In this document: positions 22,261-33,900 of the stretch, one piece after another
Layout: each line of letters opens with the position of its first letter
Numbering within the stretch: the first letter of the stretch is position 1
Source of the DNA: Varanus komodoensis
Taxonomy: Eukaryota; Chordata; Lepidosauria; Squamata; Varanidae
Direction: 5' to 3'
DNA: 64,000 bases
NCBI RefSeq assembly: GCF_004798865.1
Contig: NW_025335269.1
Span: 19,460,616 to 19,524,615, forward strand
Notes under the pieces: model-generated
Databases searched by the model: none
The model's input: only the letters and a program-made list of their open reading frames with translations
Told to the model about the DNA's origin: nothing
Program-made: the position numbers and the translations under genes

Positions 22261-22358
22261 ATGACCCAAGTCAAAATTTTCATGAAATTTGTGTTCGTGA
22301 CCCAAGGTGTTCGTGAGCCAAGGTACCACTGTATATGTTTTTTTCGCCTAGCTTTGGC

Positions 22359-22520
22359 TTTTTATTTATTTATTTTTCGATTTATATCCTGCCTTTTTCC
22401 TCAAAGGGCTCAAGGCAGCTTACATCATTCCCCTCTTCCATCTTATCCCCACAACAACAACCCTGTGAGGTAGGTTGGGCTGAGAGTCTGTGACTGGCCC
22501 AAAGTCACCCAGTTGGCATG
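22359..22520 (-). mobile_element. tRNA-derived SINE, 3' part only
   Basis: Reverse complement of the body and tail seen in full at 24346-24602: TGGGTGACTTTGGGCCAGTC, CCTACCTCACAGGGTTGTTG, AGCTGCCTTGAGCCCTTTG, GGCAGGATATAAAT. The tRNA-like head is missing. The tail borders the Tigger-type element. Confidence 0.85.
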
Positions 22521-23141
22521 TTAAAGCCAAATAAAATAAAATAATCCAATCCAATCTGGCAATTTCTCATTCACCCTTTGAAGTGTGAATTGACTACTAA
22601 TAGTTAATTGGCAACTGAAGGTTTCCTAAACACAAAACTATAGTTTGGTGCCTTAGTAGGCAACTGCTCATGAGGGCCTAGAAGGTCAAGTAGGACTTAG
22701 AATGAGAAGTGCTAGGTTGAAGTACACACATCCATGACCAGTAAGATAGGCAAGGGGATAGTGGCCACAGCAATCACCACCAGCAGCAATTCTGTCTGAG
22801 GTGGAGTTGGGGGTGATGAGGAGGAGTGCAAGGCCCAGCTGCCCTCCTGAAAGGCCTCCCTCATGAAGGCTCCTCTGTCTCCCTCCATTGTCATGGTCAG
22901 CAGCCATTCGGACAGGCTGTGCTGAGGGAAAAGAGAGGGAAACAGGCCCATTTCACCAGCCCTATGAAAAGAATTAACACCCTCCCCTCTGCAGCTTTAC
23001 CTCATTTTTCCTCCCTCTTCTATGTTGTACCTTTTTAGATTGAAAACCTGTGGGCTGTCTTACTTAACTGACTGTGTGTTAAGCCATTCTGAGAGCATTT
23101 TTGGTTGAGGAAGAGGCATGTTGTATAGACTTCAAATACCC

Positions 23142-23192
<51 letters not shown>

Positions 23193-23794
23193 TAACAAAT
23201 AAAGGCATGAAATAATGGAATAAACAGATACAAACAGAGACACTCTACTACCACCAAGGGTGAAAGACATACCCAAAACAACAACCTTAGTCAATCGCCC
23301 CCTGCCATCCCTGCCAACCGTTGAGGTGCTCCCCAATGTCTAGGTTGCTCTGCATCACATCCAACTGATCTTTTCCCTTTTTCCCAGGAGCAGGACATAA
23401 TTCCAAATGAAGTACCGGGCTCCTGCCTCCAAACTTTTTTTTCCACATGGGCCTCAGAGCCATTCCTGGGAATAGATGTGATTTTGCACCAATCAGCTCA
23501 CAAGCCCAGCTACATTTTAAAAAATATTTAAAAATATTATGAGGGGTAAGGAGTCAAGAATCTTCCACGGGAGGTATCTGTAGGCCTGCTGGTGCACAAG
23601 GATATGACACTGGGATCCCTGGGCTTATGTTCTCCTACTCATTAGTGATTATAATTTCCTACCAATGGGACTAAAATAGGAAACATGGTTTGCTTTGAAT
23701 ATTTTGTATTACAATTTCCATCAGCCCATCTAGAATGGATAATTGTCAGGAACTGTAGTTTGAAGCATGTGGGAGGAACCATGTTTCCTACCTG
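22521..23794. other. Intergenic with a palindromic repeat and a microsatellite
   Basis: The segment 23670-23795 starts with AGGAAACATGGTTTGC and ends with GGAGGAACCATGTTTCCT. These are inverted ends around a TTTCCATCAGCC block, so another small palindromic MITE. The rest shows nothing I recognise. Confidence 0.5.
23142..23192. repeat. (AAGT)n microsatellite
   Basis: About twelve uninterrupted AAGT units. Their regularity explains the 'YLLT' repeat in an open frame on the opposite strand, which is not a gene. Confidence 0.95.
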
Positions 23795-23990
23795 CTGGAG
23801 TTAGAGTATAGGACTGGGGACCTAGAAGTTGTGGGCTGTAGTCCTCACTTGGTCATTAAGTTCACTGGGGCAGTCACTCAGTTTCAGTCTAACCTACCTC
23901 ACAGGGCTGTTTTTCTGAGGATAAAAATGTATGTGTAAACCACCTATGGGTTCTGCACAAGAGGAAAAAAATGTGATATAAATGCAATCC
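23795..23990 (+). mobile_element. tRNA-derived SINE, diverged copy
   Basis: Decayed relative of the SINE at 24346: GGGCTGTAGTCCTCACTTGG, CAGTCTAACCTACCTCACAGG, then a GTGATATAAATGCAATCC end. Clearly older than the copy 400 bp downstream. Confidence 0.7.
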
Positions 23991-24345
23991 AATAAGAATA
24001 ACCATAAATGCTTTACATTCATTAAACTTAAGCTTTATCTGATAGTCTTCATATCTTACCTAAAAACAGCAGCCTTCTCATCACCCTAGTAGAATGGTGA
24101 GTAAATGTATGGGCATTTAATTATGATGTTTGTCACACAATGGATTATGTTTGTCTACTAATGCCTTTGAATAAATCAAAGCACTTTAGTTTAGAAATTG
24201 GAGGCAGTATATCATAAGATTCCACTGGCTCTGTATGATTCTTGCATGGTTATCATTAAGACAGAAAACAAAAGGAGACATTAAAGCATGAGAAATATTG
24301 GTCTGGATTCAAAGTAGTGCACTATTTTGCATGGCAAAAGGATGG

Positions 24346-24602
24346 GAGAGCCAGTGTGGTATAGTGGTTAAAAGCATGGGACTGGAACTCAGACAATCTG
24401 GGTTCTAGTCCCCGCTCAGCCATGGAGCCAACTGGGTGACTTTGGGCCAGTCACAGACTCTCAGCCCAACCTACCTCACAGGGTTGTTGTTGTGGGGATA
24501 AGATGGAGGAGGAGAATGATGTAAGCTGCCTTGAGCCCTTTGTAGGAAAAAGGCAGGATATAAATTGAATGAATGAATGAATGAATGAATGAATGAATGA
24601 AT
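24346..24602 (+). mobile_element. tRNA-derived SINE, full length, with (GAAT)n tail
   Basis: The head reads GAGAGCCAGTGTGGTATAGTG and carries box A (TGGTATAGTGGTTAAAAGC) and box B (GGTTCTAGTCC). The body is GGTGACTTTGGGCCAGTCAC and CCTACCTCACAGGG; the end is GGCAGGATATAAATTGAATG. The tail is about nine GAAT units (24567-24602). It is the best preserved copy of this family here and sits only 210 bp upstream of the first collagen exon found. Confidence 0.88.
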
Positions 24603-24810
24603 GGTGCACACCAGAAAACTGGTGTTGCTCCATAGCTGAGACTGAATTCCAGATCAAGAAGTGGCTTAAAGAGTATGTTTGTAGCAAGGAGTCAATATTT
24701 AGGTCAGTTTCCTAAGCCAGAAATCCATCCAGAAAGAATGGATTTCCTCTAAATGTCTAAATAAGTAGTTTTATTAGTGACAAATAACAGGTTTTCATTT
24801 TTATTCCTAG

Positions 24811-24906
24811 ATTTGTCTCTTGGATTATCAATGCACAACCTAAAGATGTTTCCAGTTTTGCTTCTTGTTATTCTTCTGGCACAGACTTCTATAACACAGA
24901 ATCCTG
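24811..24906 (+). CDS. COL6A6: COL6A6-like exon: 5' UTR end and signal peptide
   Basis: The exon follows a good acceptor (TTTTTATTCCTAG, ending 24810) and stops at a GTATTT donor after one base of the next codon. Two in-frame ATGs exist, at 24831 and 24846. The second has A at -3 and G at -1, and its product 'MFPVLLLVILLAQTSITQNP' is a compact signal peptide that lines up with the human COL6A6 start, so I prefer 24846. The acceptor implies at least one non-coding exon further upstream. Residue numbers in the entries below count from 24831. Confidence 0.82.
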
Positions 24907-27900
24907 GTATTTCAATAGCTTTTGAAGAAAAATAAAAAACAATTGCTCTTGCTAATGTTAATGTTAATGTTAATATTGGTGGTTTCACAAATGATGGCCA
25001 TTTAGAGCTACAAATTCCTTTGCAGCAGACATTTGAAATTTTACAGCACATGCAGTGCACATTGTGACATTTTTCCTCGTTATGGCCATATGCAAGATCC
25101 AAAAGACTTTTTCAAAAGACCAAGGGCCAAGCCAAATAAGTGCATTTAAAAATGTGTGCTTGCCAGGGTAATAGAAAGGTGGCAGACTATTTTTACATTA
25201 AATAGGGACTGTAGTGTAAAAACGGCTCTCTTTCTTGCCTTTACATGCTCTGATATTTTAAACTGGAAGTGAGCCAGATGGGATTTAAAAGGCTTAAAAA
25301 ACAGTGAGAGGGACATAACAAGGAAGGAAGCAGGTTTCATTTTCCCCACACATTCCATTTACTGTCAAAAGCACAGACGCACATCCCCTCTACTTTAAAG
25401 TCAAAGTAGTGAGCAAAGCTGCTTTGTGTAGGTTGGAAATGCCCTTACTTTGGTGTAGTGAAGCCTTCAAGCAAACTGACACAGCTATAAAAAATGGACT
25501 TCTATAAGGGACTATTTCCTTCCTCATCTGAGAGGAGCCATATCCTAGGCATGACCTCTGCCATGGGGCACCTCTGTAACCTCCTGATGTAGGGGTCTGT
25601 CCACTCCATTCTATTGGGGTGAAACTCCAGTGTAGTGAGGATTGGCCAGGCATATGACTCTGCCCCTTGGCTTATTCACATCCCCTCACTTCAAACTGTA
25701 TCAACTACAAAGTTATGTAATGCTTAAGAAAGTTTATCTCTGAAGTGATTGAAGTTGTTAGTGCACATTTAAATGAAATAAAATTAACTAATGCATTTTA
25801 AAAACAAAATAATGCCTAGATATCTATTTCTCAGGCCCCCTTAGTACACATAACAGGTTTCAAATGACTAGATTTCATGACCTTGGCATTATGACATGGG
25901 CAAATGGGCACACAGCATTTACTAATATAGATGTGTGAGCACAGGTTTAACAGACACACAGACCTTTCAGCTCATAACAATCCCTTATGTAAACCAAGCC
26001 GGCTGCATTGTCTGTGAGGACAAAATGCAATTCCATGCAAAGTTGCGGATGCCATAAATATAGACATGTTTCTGTTTCTGACATCACATCTAATGCTGAA
26101 ACATGAAGAGAATCCATAAAATACTATATGATTTCTATGTTTAAGGGGGTTTTCATGAATATCTTTGGCTAAATAGTTCCATTTCATTTTATTACTATTT
26201 CTCATTAATTTTCATTTTCTGCTTTTGCAGCCTCTGAGTCTGCAGATATTGTTCTTTTGGTGGATAGCTCTGATGCCCTTGGCAGAAGGTCTTTTCCCTC
26301 TGTGAAATCTTTCATTAACAAAATAATTAGCCAATTTCCAATAGGCCCAAACAAATACCGTGTTGCACTTGTGCAGTACAGTGATGATGTGCACATTGAA
26401 TTCCAGCTGGATAGCTTTAAAGCAAAGAACCCCATGTTGAACCACATCAAAAAGAACTTGGCTTTCAGGGGTGGATCGTTAAGAACTGGGAATGCCATAC
26501 AGAAGGTCCATGAAACTTTCTTCAAATCCCCAAGCAAAGACAGAAGCCAGATTTTAGTGGTCTCAACTTCAGGATTGTCAGTTGATGATGTGAGAAGACC
26601 TGCAAAGTTATTACAGGATGAAGGGATAAAAGTGATAGCTTTGGGAACAAAGGCTGCAACCCATGAAGAACTGCAGGCAATGGCCACACAGCCATTCCAC
26701 TATTATTTCGCTACACCAAAGGAGCTCCTAGGATTTTCTTCAGATTTGTCTGGTGTCATCGGAACCATGATGCAAGTGGATAGTACCTCAGATATCCCAA
26801 CAACTGTTCCACCAAGTATAACACCATTTCAAGAGCGTAAGTTATCAGCAGGAGGTAAATAATGAAATCGAAAACCAGAAATATGGGCTGCTGGAGTGGT
26901 CAAAAGAACTCTTCAGCCCCAGTTACTGAGATCTGCCATATTAGCAGACCATGAGTGTTGCAGCCTATATTATTGTGCATGTGATGGTGGCTAAATCCAT
27001 GTGCCAAATTATTTGCCACATCATTGTCAAAGCCCAAGTTAAACAGTATACAAACAAGTTAGGATTGCTTCCCTAACCTGGTGCCTTCCAAAATTCTTCC
27101 TGGCCATCAGCCATTCTTGTTGGGGCTAATGGGAGTTGAAGTCTAAAGTATCCAGAAGGCACACTTAGTTTAAGATATCCCCCACATGGTTCCTGTTGAA
27201 GATACATGAAGTGTACCTTTGATTAATCTAAGTACAGCCATAGTCAGGCTGTGCATCTTGTGTGGTGTCAAGGGGGTTCATAGTTCAATACCATTTCTAC
27301 AAGAGGTGGTTGAGGCCCCATCGGTGAGGGTGTTCAAGGATAAGCTGGACATGCACATGGTAGGCATGTCATTAGCGGAGCCGGCTGGAGCCAGGGGTCA
27401 GACTAGATGGCCCAGGAGTCCCCTTCTGACTCGCTCTTTTTCTTTGTTTCTGTATATGTGCTTGTAAAGGCTTATCACAGAAATTGCCAAAAAGGAATTG
27501 CTAACAATGTGTTACTTTTTTCCATCCAGCTGTATACTGTCGTGATGATTTAGTGGCAGATGTCGTATTTGTGGTGGATGAGAGTGTTTCAGACACAAAC
27601 GCTAACTATATTATAGAATTCTTACAAAACACAATAAAACAACTTCATGTGGAGGAACAATGCACAAACATTGGCCTAGTAACATACAGCACTAAGCCAG
27701 AACAAAAAACTTTGCTGAGCACTAACACAATGGAAAGTGATGTTCTGAAAGTTATTCAACACATTTCTCCGAAAGAAGGAAAGGCTCACCTTGGTGCTGC
27801 CCTGAATTTTACCAGGAAAAAACTTTTCACTGAGGCTTACGGAAGCAGAAAGACTCAAGGGGTGGAACAATTTGTCACAATCATCACTCACAGAGCCTCT

Positions 27901-30900
27901 GATGACAACATGAATATTGCAGCTGAGCTCCTTCAGCAGAGTGGTGTGAATGTATTTGCCATAGGCATTGAAGGAGCCAATATCACCCAGTTAACTCAGG
28001 CGGTATCATATCCACCAGAGCGGAATGTTATATCAAAGATCAATTTTTCTGAGCTTCCAAAAGTGAGTGAGACTTTGAAGAAGAAACTTGTCAACCAAAT
28101 ACAGGACATGCTCTATGTCCAAGCTAAAAGAGAAGTAGAGCTTGAAGCAGGTAAAGCCACTAACAGTATTCAACAATTAGAGTCCCTGCATAATTCTCCC
28201 TGCTCTTTGTGTTGTCATTGCAAGTCCACTCAACTGTCAGATTAACACTGGCCTGTGCACATTTTGTTATCTTTTTAAATTTACTTCCAAACTTAACACT
28301 TGCATTAAAGCCTGATGCTATCATTAGGCAGAGAGAGGAAGGGATTGCCTCAGGCAGATGATTTTGCTGGCAGTCTGAAAGGACAGCAAATAATGAGTTA
28401 TTTAGGGTACACTGGCCTCCATCCATTGACTCAAAGGCCAAAAGATTCTTCAGAGTCCCAGCTCCTATGATCTCAGACCTGGGATTCCTTCCCTTTCCCC
28501 TCCCCTCCCCTTCACGTTGGCTGCCTCCCCTGAGATTACACCCTGGGTTTGAAAGAGGAAAAAAGGACATTTGGAGTGTGGGGATAAGAACTTATGCCAA
28601 TTCCAGGCAGTGCTCCAGCCCCTTTCTCTCCCTCTCCCCGATACTAAATCTAGATAATCTAGAAAAAAAAAAAACCATCTAGATAAAATACCCCATGTAA
28701 GACCCAGCAATAGTGGAGATTGCCATCATCATGGCTCACTTCTTGATCTTAAGCTTATGAGAACAGTGACTTGCAAGCAGCTGTCATGGGGAAAATTGAA
28801 TTGTGCCTTTAATTCATTATTTTTGGATTTTTACCGCCAGTGATGGGGAGAAGCAGTTATGGGATTTTCTGTATTGGTCAAATAATATAACCAGCTTGAG
28901 AGCTATGCACATTTATGGACATGCTATGCTTCAGGCAGTGAGATGTTTTGGGCCAGCCTAAAATATTTTTTTGAAATGACCATCCCACTTACTTTCCCAT
29001 CCATATCCACATTTCAAAATGCTCTCCCCTTCCCATATTGAGAAGTGATCACTGTGAATAGTTCATGTTTAGATTGTGTTGACTTCCTTATATGACAATC
29101 CTAAAAAGTTATCTTTCTTGGTTTGCTGTGTGGTTATAGGCAGACTGTTTTTTTTCCATACTCATTTACTTTATTTTAGCTGTCCTGGACCCTTTTTATG
29201 GGATTTAATGAGAACTGACCTACAAGAGCACTTCAGTTGTATGCTAGTCCATCTCCTTTCTGTGGTTCCTTATCTCTGACTTTGGAGTGCTGCTCTTCTT
29301 TTTGAGGAATCTCTTCCCATCTTAAAAGGAACACAAATGTCCAATCTTTATTTGGGGCATTGAAATGGAAGGTATTCCTTGACTTAGAGTTTATAGAATA
29401 CTATACCTTTGTCATTCTATGAGTTGCCAGTAGCCAAAAAATCTTCCACAGGTGAGATGTCATCAACTAAATTTACAAGTTTCTTGTCCACCAGTCATTA
29501 CACTGCAAATGCTATTAGAGACAGATTAGGAAAACTGCCTGGGGTGGGGTGGGGGGAATCTCTTTCAGTTCATTTCACAGTAGAATTTGTTGTTTTCTTA
29601 TTATCACACAAGATGATAACAAAGATTTTCTGCTATCCCTACTAACATTCTACACCTCAGCATTTTTATATTACATGTTTCTGATTCTAACCTTCTAACC
29701 TATATTGTTGAGCTTTTTTTTTGGCGGGGGGTGGGAATCTCCTGATGCGTGTTTTTATGCCTGTAGAAAAGTCTATCAAAGCCTAATGTAATATTAAATC
29801 TCTCTGTTCCTGTAGGATGTATGGACACAGAAAAGGCTGATATATATTTTCTCATTGACGGTTCTTCAAGCATCAGTCGAACTAATTTCAATGACATGAA
29901 GATTTTTATGCAGAAAGTGGTTCAGACATTTATTATAGGGCCTGACTATGTTCGATTTGGAGTTGTGCAGTATTCAAACAATTATGGAACTGAATTTGAA
30001 CTTGATGAGCACACTAAAAGAAGCAGTTTAGAAAAAGCCATTAATAACATCAAGCAACTGGGAGGAGATACGTATACTGGAGCAGCTATAAATTCCATGC
30101 AGCCCTTGTTTGAAAAAGCAAGAAAGCAGCGCGGCAGCAGTGTGCCCTGCTATCTCATCGTGCTGACAGATGGGGAGGCACATGACAATGTGCTGGTACC
30201 TGCCAAAAAGCTTAGAAGTGAAATGGTGAACATCTATGCTATTGGTGTGAAAGGTGCTAATAAAACACAGCTCAATGAGATTGCTGGTTCAGAATCAAGG
30301 GTTTATTTTGTTCAATCATTTTCCGCCTTGGAAGATATCAAAGAGAAGCTTGTTCAGGACATATGCCATGAAAAAGGTAAGAGAAATACTCCTGATGTTT
30401 CCTTCAATGTACAGAATATGAATTTCACAGGTTAATGATACTGAGCAAACCCAGGTCCTTCTGACTAGTTTCTCATGAAATCTATTGACTTAGGATCCCA
30501 TTTTTCCAGGCAGAACTGGAGATTACAAGGGGATCATTTGGAGGGATATCCAGGTCCTTTATGTAGGTTTGTCTCTGAAGCTTCAAGCGCAAGTATCATG
30601 AGCTCAGCCTTTCCCTTCTGCTCCAAAACACTAGACAAGACTCTTGGCAATGCAGATCTTTATTGGTACTTTGCAGCTACAAAGCAAAGGAACTCTAAAA
30701 ACGCTCTAGTGGGTTGGAAGATAAGATTCTGTATATGTCTGTATATGTATTCTGTATATGTATATGTCAAGATAGTTGAACCCAAACTGAGAACTTCTCT
30801 CCAAATTAAGTCCTTTTTGCTAACTCTGTGGACTCCACCCTTGGAGTGACTTCCACTGCTGGAGGGCCAGCTGGTGAAACCTACACAAGCCCTTTAACTG

Positions 30901-33900
30901 GTCAGCTTGTCTGTCCCAATGCCTCATCATGTGGTCAAGGACTGGGCAAGGCAATGGCTTTCCTTCCTCCCCTTCTTGGACTGCTCCTCTCTCTTCCAAA
31001 ACATCTCTGCATTCCTGGTCAGCCAGAGAATCTTAAGGGTGCTTCAAAGGCCTTTGCCTCTCCCTGAGTTTCCAAAACTCCCATTGCCAAGTCTTCAAGG
31101 TCTCCTTCTTCAGAATTTAGGTCATGATGACCCTGGACCATCTAGTCCCTGCCAAGAGTGGCAGCCTAATTCACTCATTACACTAAGTACTGTTTCCAAT
31201 TCTGCTAGCTACTCAAAGCCCACTGGGTCAGAAAACCAGCAAGTTTAAATTACTAAGGACACTATCCATTGCAAGCCTGCTGAGCAGGAGACACTAAACC
31301 TGGAGCCTTCTGAGATAACCAAAGATGGCAGAATCATAGTAGTTATTATTGTGAGCCGCCCCAAGGCTTCAGCGAATAGGGCGGCATAGAAGCTTCCTAA
31401 ATAAATAAATAAGACAGTCTTCACCTCCCATCCTCTTTCTTTCACAATTCTAGCAAATAGGCTTTAGAACCCATGTAGTGGGAAGGGGAGGGAGGAAGAA
31501 TGAAGGAGGCTCAAGATATCTTGTATCTAACTTTTCTGGTTTCCTGTCCTCCCTCCAAACTAGAATGCCCCCCATTCTTCCTCCTCTTCCTCAGTTATTC
31601 TTCCACCTTCAGTGAGCAGCTGGCCCAATTCTTTCTGTTCAGAAATTATAATAGGGTGAGGAAAGAGGGCCTGAACCCTTACTCCCCTCCAGACATCAGG
31701 CCACTGTGTCCAACCTTGGAAGGGTTTTTCCAAAGAATTCTCCCAGAGACCATACTATTGTTTTTCCAATGGTTTAATAAATGTTAGGGCATTAGTTACA
31801 AGCATGTGAGAATGAATAACTCTTTGATGCAATATAAACCAAACAGAAATAAACTGAAGTAAAAAAGAGTAGTAAACTAGTATGGGGGAAATAACTGCTT
31901 ATTTCTATAGCAATAAGAAGCTACTATGCAATGCAATAAAGCAAAGATTTATTTGCAGAAACACAATCAGAAAATACAATGTCAACTTTCAGTGGTGGAC
32001 AAAGGCCAAAATATTTTATAATGATGTCAGCTTTTTGATGTTATTTTATGGCTCAAAACAATGAATTATTAATAACACAGTTGCCTATGAGGCTATCCTG
32101 TCTTGACCTGAATATCAGCCCATTGCTATATTCATGGCTATAGTATAGTATATAGTTGTCCCGAACATCCAAAGTTCTATTATCCTTTTACCACCAAGGC
32201 TGAGAGGGAAAGAGGGAACTCAGGAAAAGGAGAAAGGGAACTGTTCATGACACTAAACATGCATGGGATTGTGCTCTAGAAGGCTAAATTTAACCACTGG
32301 GGTGTACTGGAACTGCAGCACCAAAACATTTTCTCCAATTTTTTTTAACTTAAATCATCTTTTGGAATCCACCCTAGCAAAATGTGGGTAGCACTGTGGT
32401 TCTGATCTCAGCTGAGAGCTACAATGGCTGCAATTGTTCTTCCTTTTAAAAAGCATGGGAAATTCAATCACAATTCATCTGTTATCTCACCTAGTTGTGT
32501 CCCTTAGTTTATTTTAAATTTGCTGCAAACTTTTGTGCCCATCTTAGTTCTTCCATGTTAGTCTCAGCTCTCTGATTTTGATCTTGATATCAAATCTGAT
32601 TTTTATGTTGCATATGTTTTATTACATTGCTACAGACTGGTAACTATGTCTTTTTATTACTCAGAGAACATTTTGATATAAGGCAGCCCATATATTTTTC
32701 TGAGTAATTAAATGATTATATCTTTGAAATAATGTAATTGTGTTTTTTTTCTCTAGCCTGTATGAAAATGAAGGCTACTGTTGCATTCCTATTGGGCAGG
32801 TCTAAGGCTTTGGAAATTTTGAGAAAACAAAGACCTTTATGAGGAAGTTAGTGAGCAAAGCCACACTAACTCTGCATGGCATGACTTTTTAGATGTGTTC
32901 AGTGTTGGCTAGCTTTATGCTGAAACGCTTGTTTGGAAAATAAACATTAAAAGTTTGCCTGAATGAAGTTAAGCATTTAGATAACTTGAAACAATGCAAT
33001 TAATAGTAATGGATATGATTTAATAGCTAAAATCAGATTAAAAACCACATTGCTTAAAATAATAAATTATCCAGAAAAAAATGCTGTATTTCAGCCTAAA
33101 CAAAAGTTCAGAATGGATCTCAGATTTTCCTAATTTCTACAATCTGGTGTTTCTTCTGCTAAAATCACATAAGTAATATATCTGGACTTATTTATGTGTA
33201 TTTATTTTAATCTTCTGTAGTTTGTGAGGGAGTGAAAGCTGACATCATGTTCCTAGTGGACAGTTCTCATAGCATAGGACCTGAGAACTTCGAGAAAATG
33301 AAGCACTTCATGAAGGAGCTGGTGAAAAAATCTGACATTGGTCCAGACCGTGTGCAGATTGGTGTTGTCCAGTTCAGTGACATACCTAAAGAAGAATTCC
33401 CACTCCACCAGCATTCCACGAAAACTGATATCATTAATGCTATTGGAAGAATGGCGCTTATGGACAAAAACACACTCACTGGAGCCGCACTGAAAGTAAT
33501 TTCCAATTATTTTGAACCTACCAAAGGAGCACGGCCTTCAGTCAACAAAATTCTTATCCTGATCACAGATGGGGAAGCGCAAGATGAAGTAGCAACTCCA
33601 GCTACAGCACTGAGAGAGAAAGGCATCATAATCTATGCAGTTGGGGTTTTCAATGCCCATAAACCACAACTGGAAGAAATAAGTGGAAGACCTGATAAGG
33701 TGTTTTATGTGGAAAACTTTGATATTCTTAAGTGGTTAGAAAAGGACATTATTTTTGACATATGCACTATCTATAAGCCTGACGGTTAGTACTTGCTCTT
33801 TTTCATTTAGGCACTGTGTGGGTACGTGTGTTTTTATGTGTGTCCTCCTCAGAGAATGAGGAGGTAGTCTAATGAGCAGTTTGTAAATTTGGTGGGGCGG

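Larger units (their letters stand above)
21312..22331 (-). mobile_element. Second Tigger/pogo-type DNA transposon, internally deleted
   Basis: The ends are inverted repeats: CAGTGATACCTTGGCTCACA on the left and, read inward from the right, CAGTGGTACCTTGGCTCACG. Each is flanked by TA (21310-21311 and 22332-22333), the target duplication of Tc1/mariner/pogo elements. A minus-strand frame at 21913-21725 reads 'VVSHFQRVMQCRKKQVTIDR' then 'FFTKI', which resembles the C-terminal tail of Tigger transposases. The DDE catalytic core is absent. Length is about 1.02 kb. The left arm holds 93-bp tandem repeats and the right arm a GC-rich repeated block. Confidence 0.75.

Noticed and set aside
21928-22473. 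Overlapping frames rich in Trp, Pro and Arg as a gene
   Set aside because: They arise from the GC-rich repeated block in the arm of the Tigger-type element.
23079-23336. Protein with a 'YLLTYLLTYLLT' repeat
   Set aside because: It is the translation of the (AAGT)n microsatellite on the opposite strand.
24567-24602. CRISPR-like array or other spaced repeats
   Set aside because: The (GAAT)n, (AAGT)n and 93-bp repeats are contiguous tandem repeats without spacers, and the genome is vertebrate.
26205-26687. 160-codon minus-strand frame
   Set aside because: It is the shadow of the N7 vWA exon, whose + strand frame has clear domain motifs and matching splice phases.
33267-33506. 79-codon minus-strand frame inside N4
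   Set aside because: Shadow of the N4 vWA exon.
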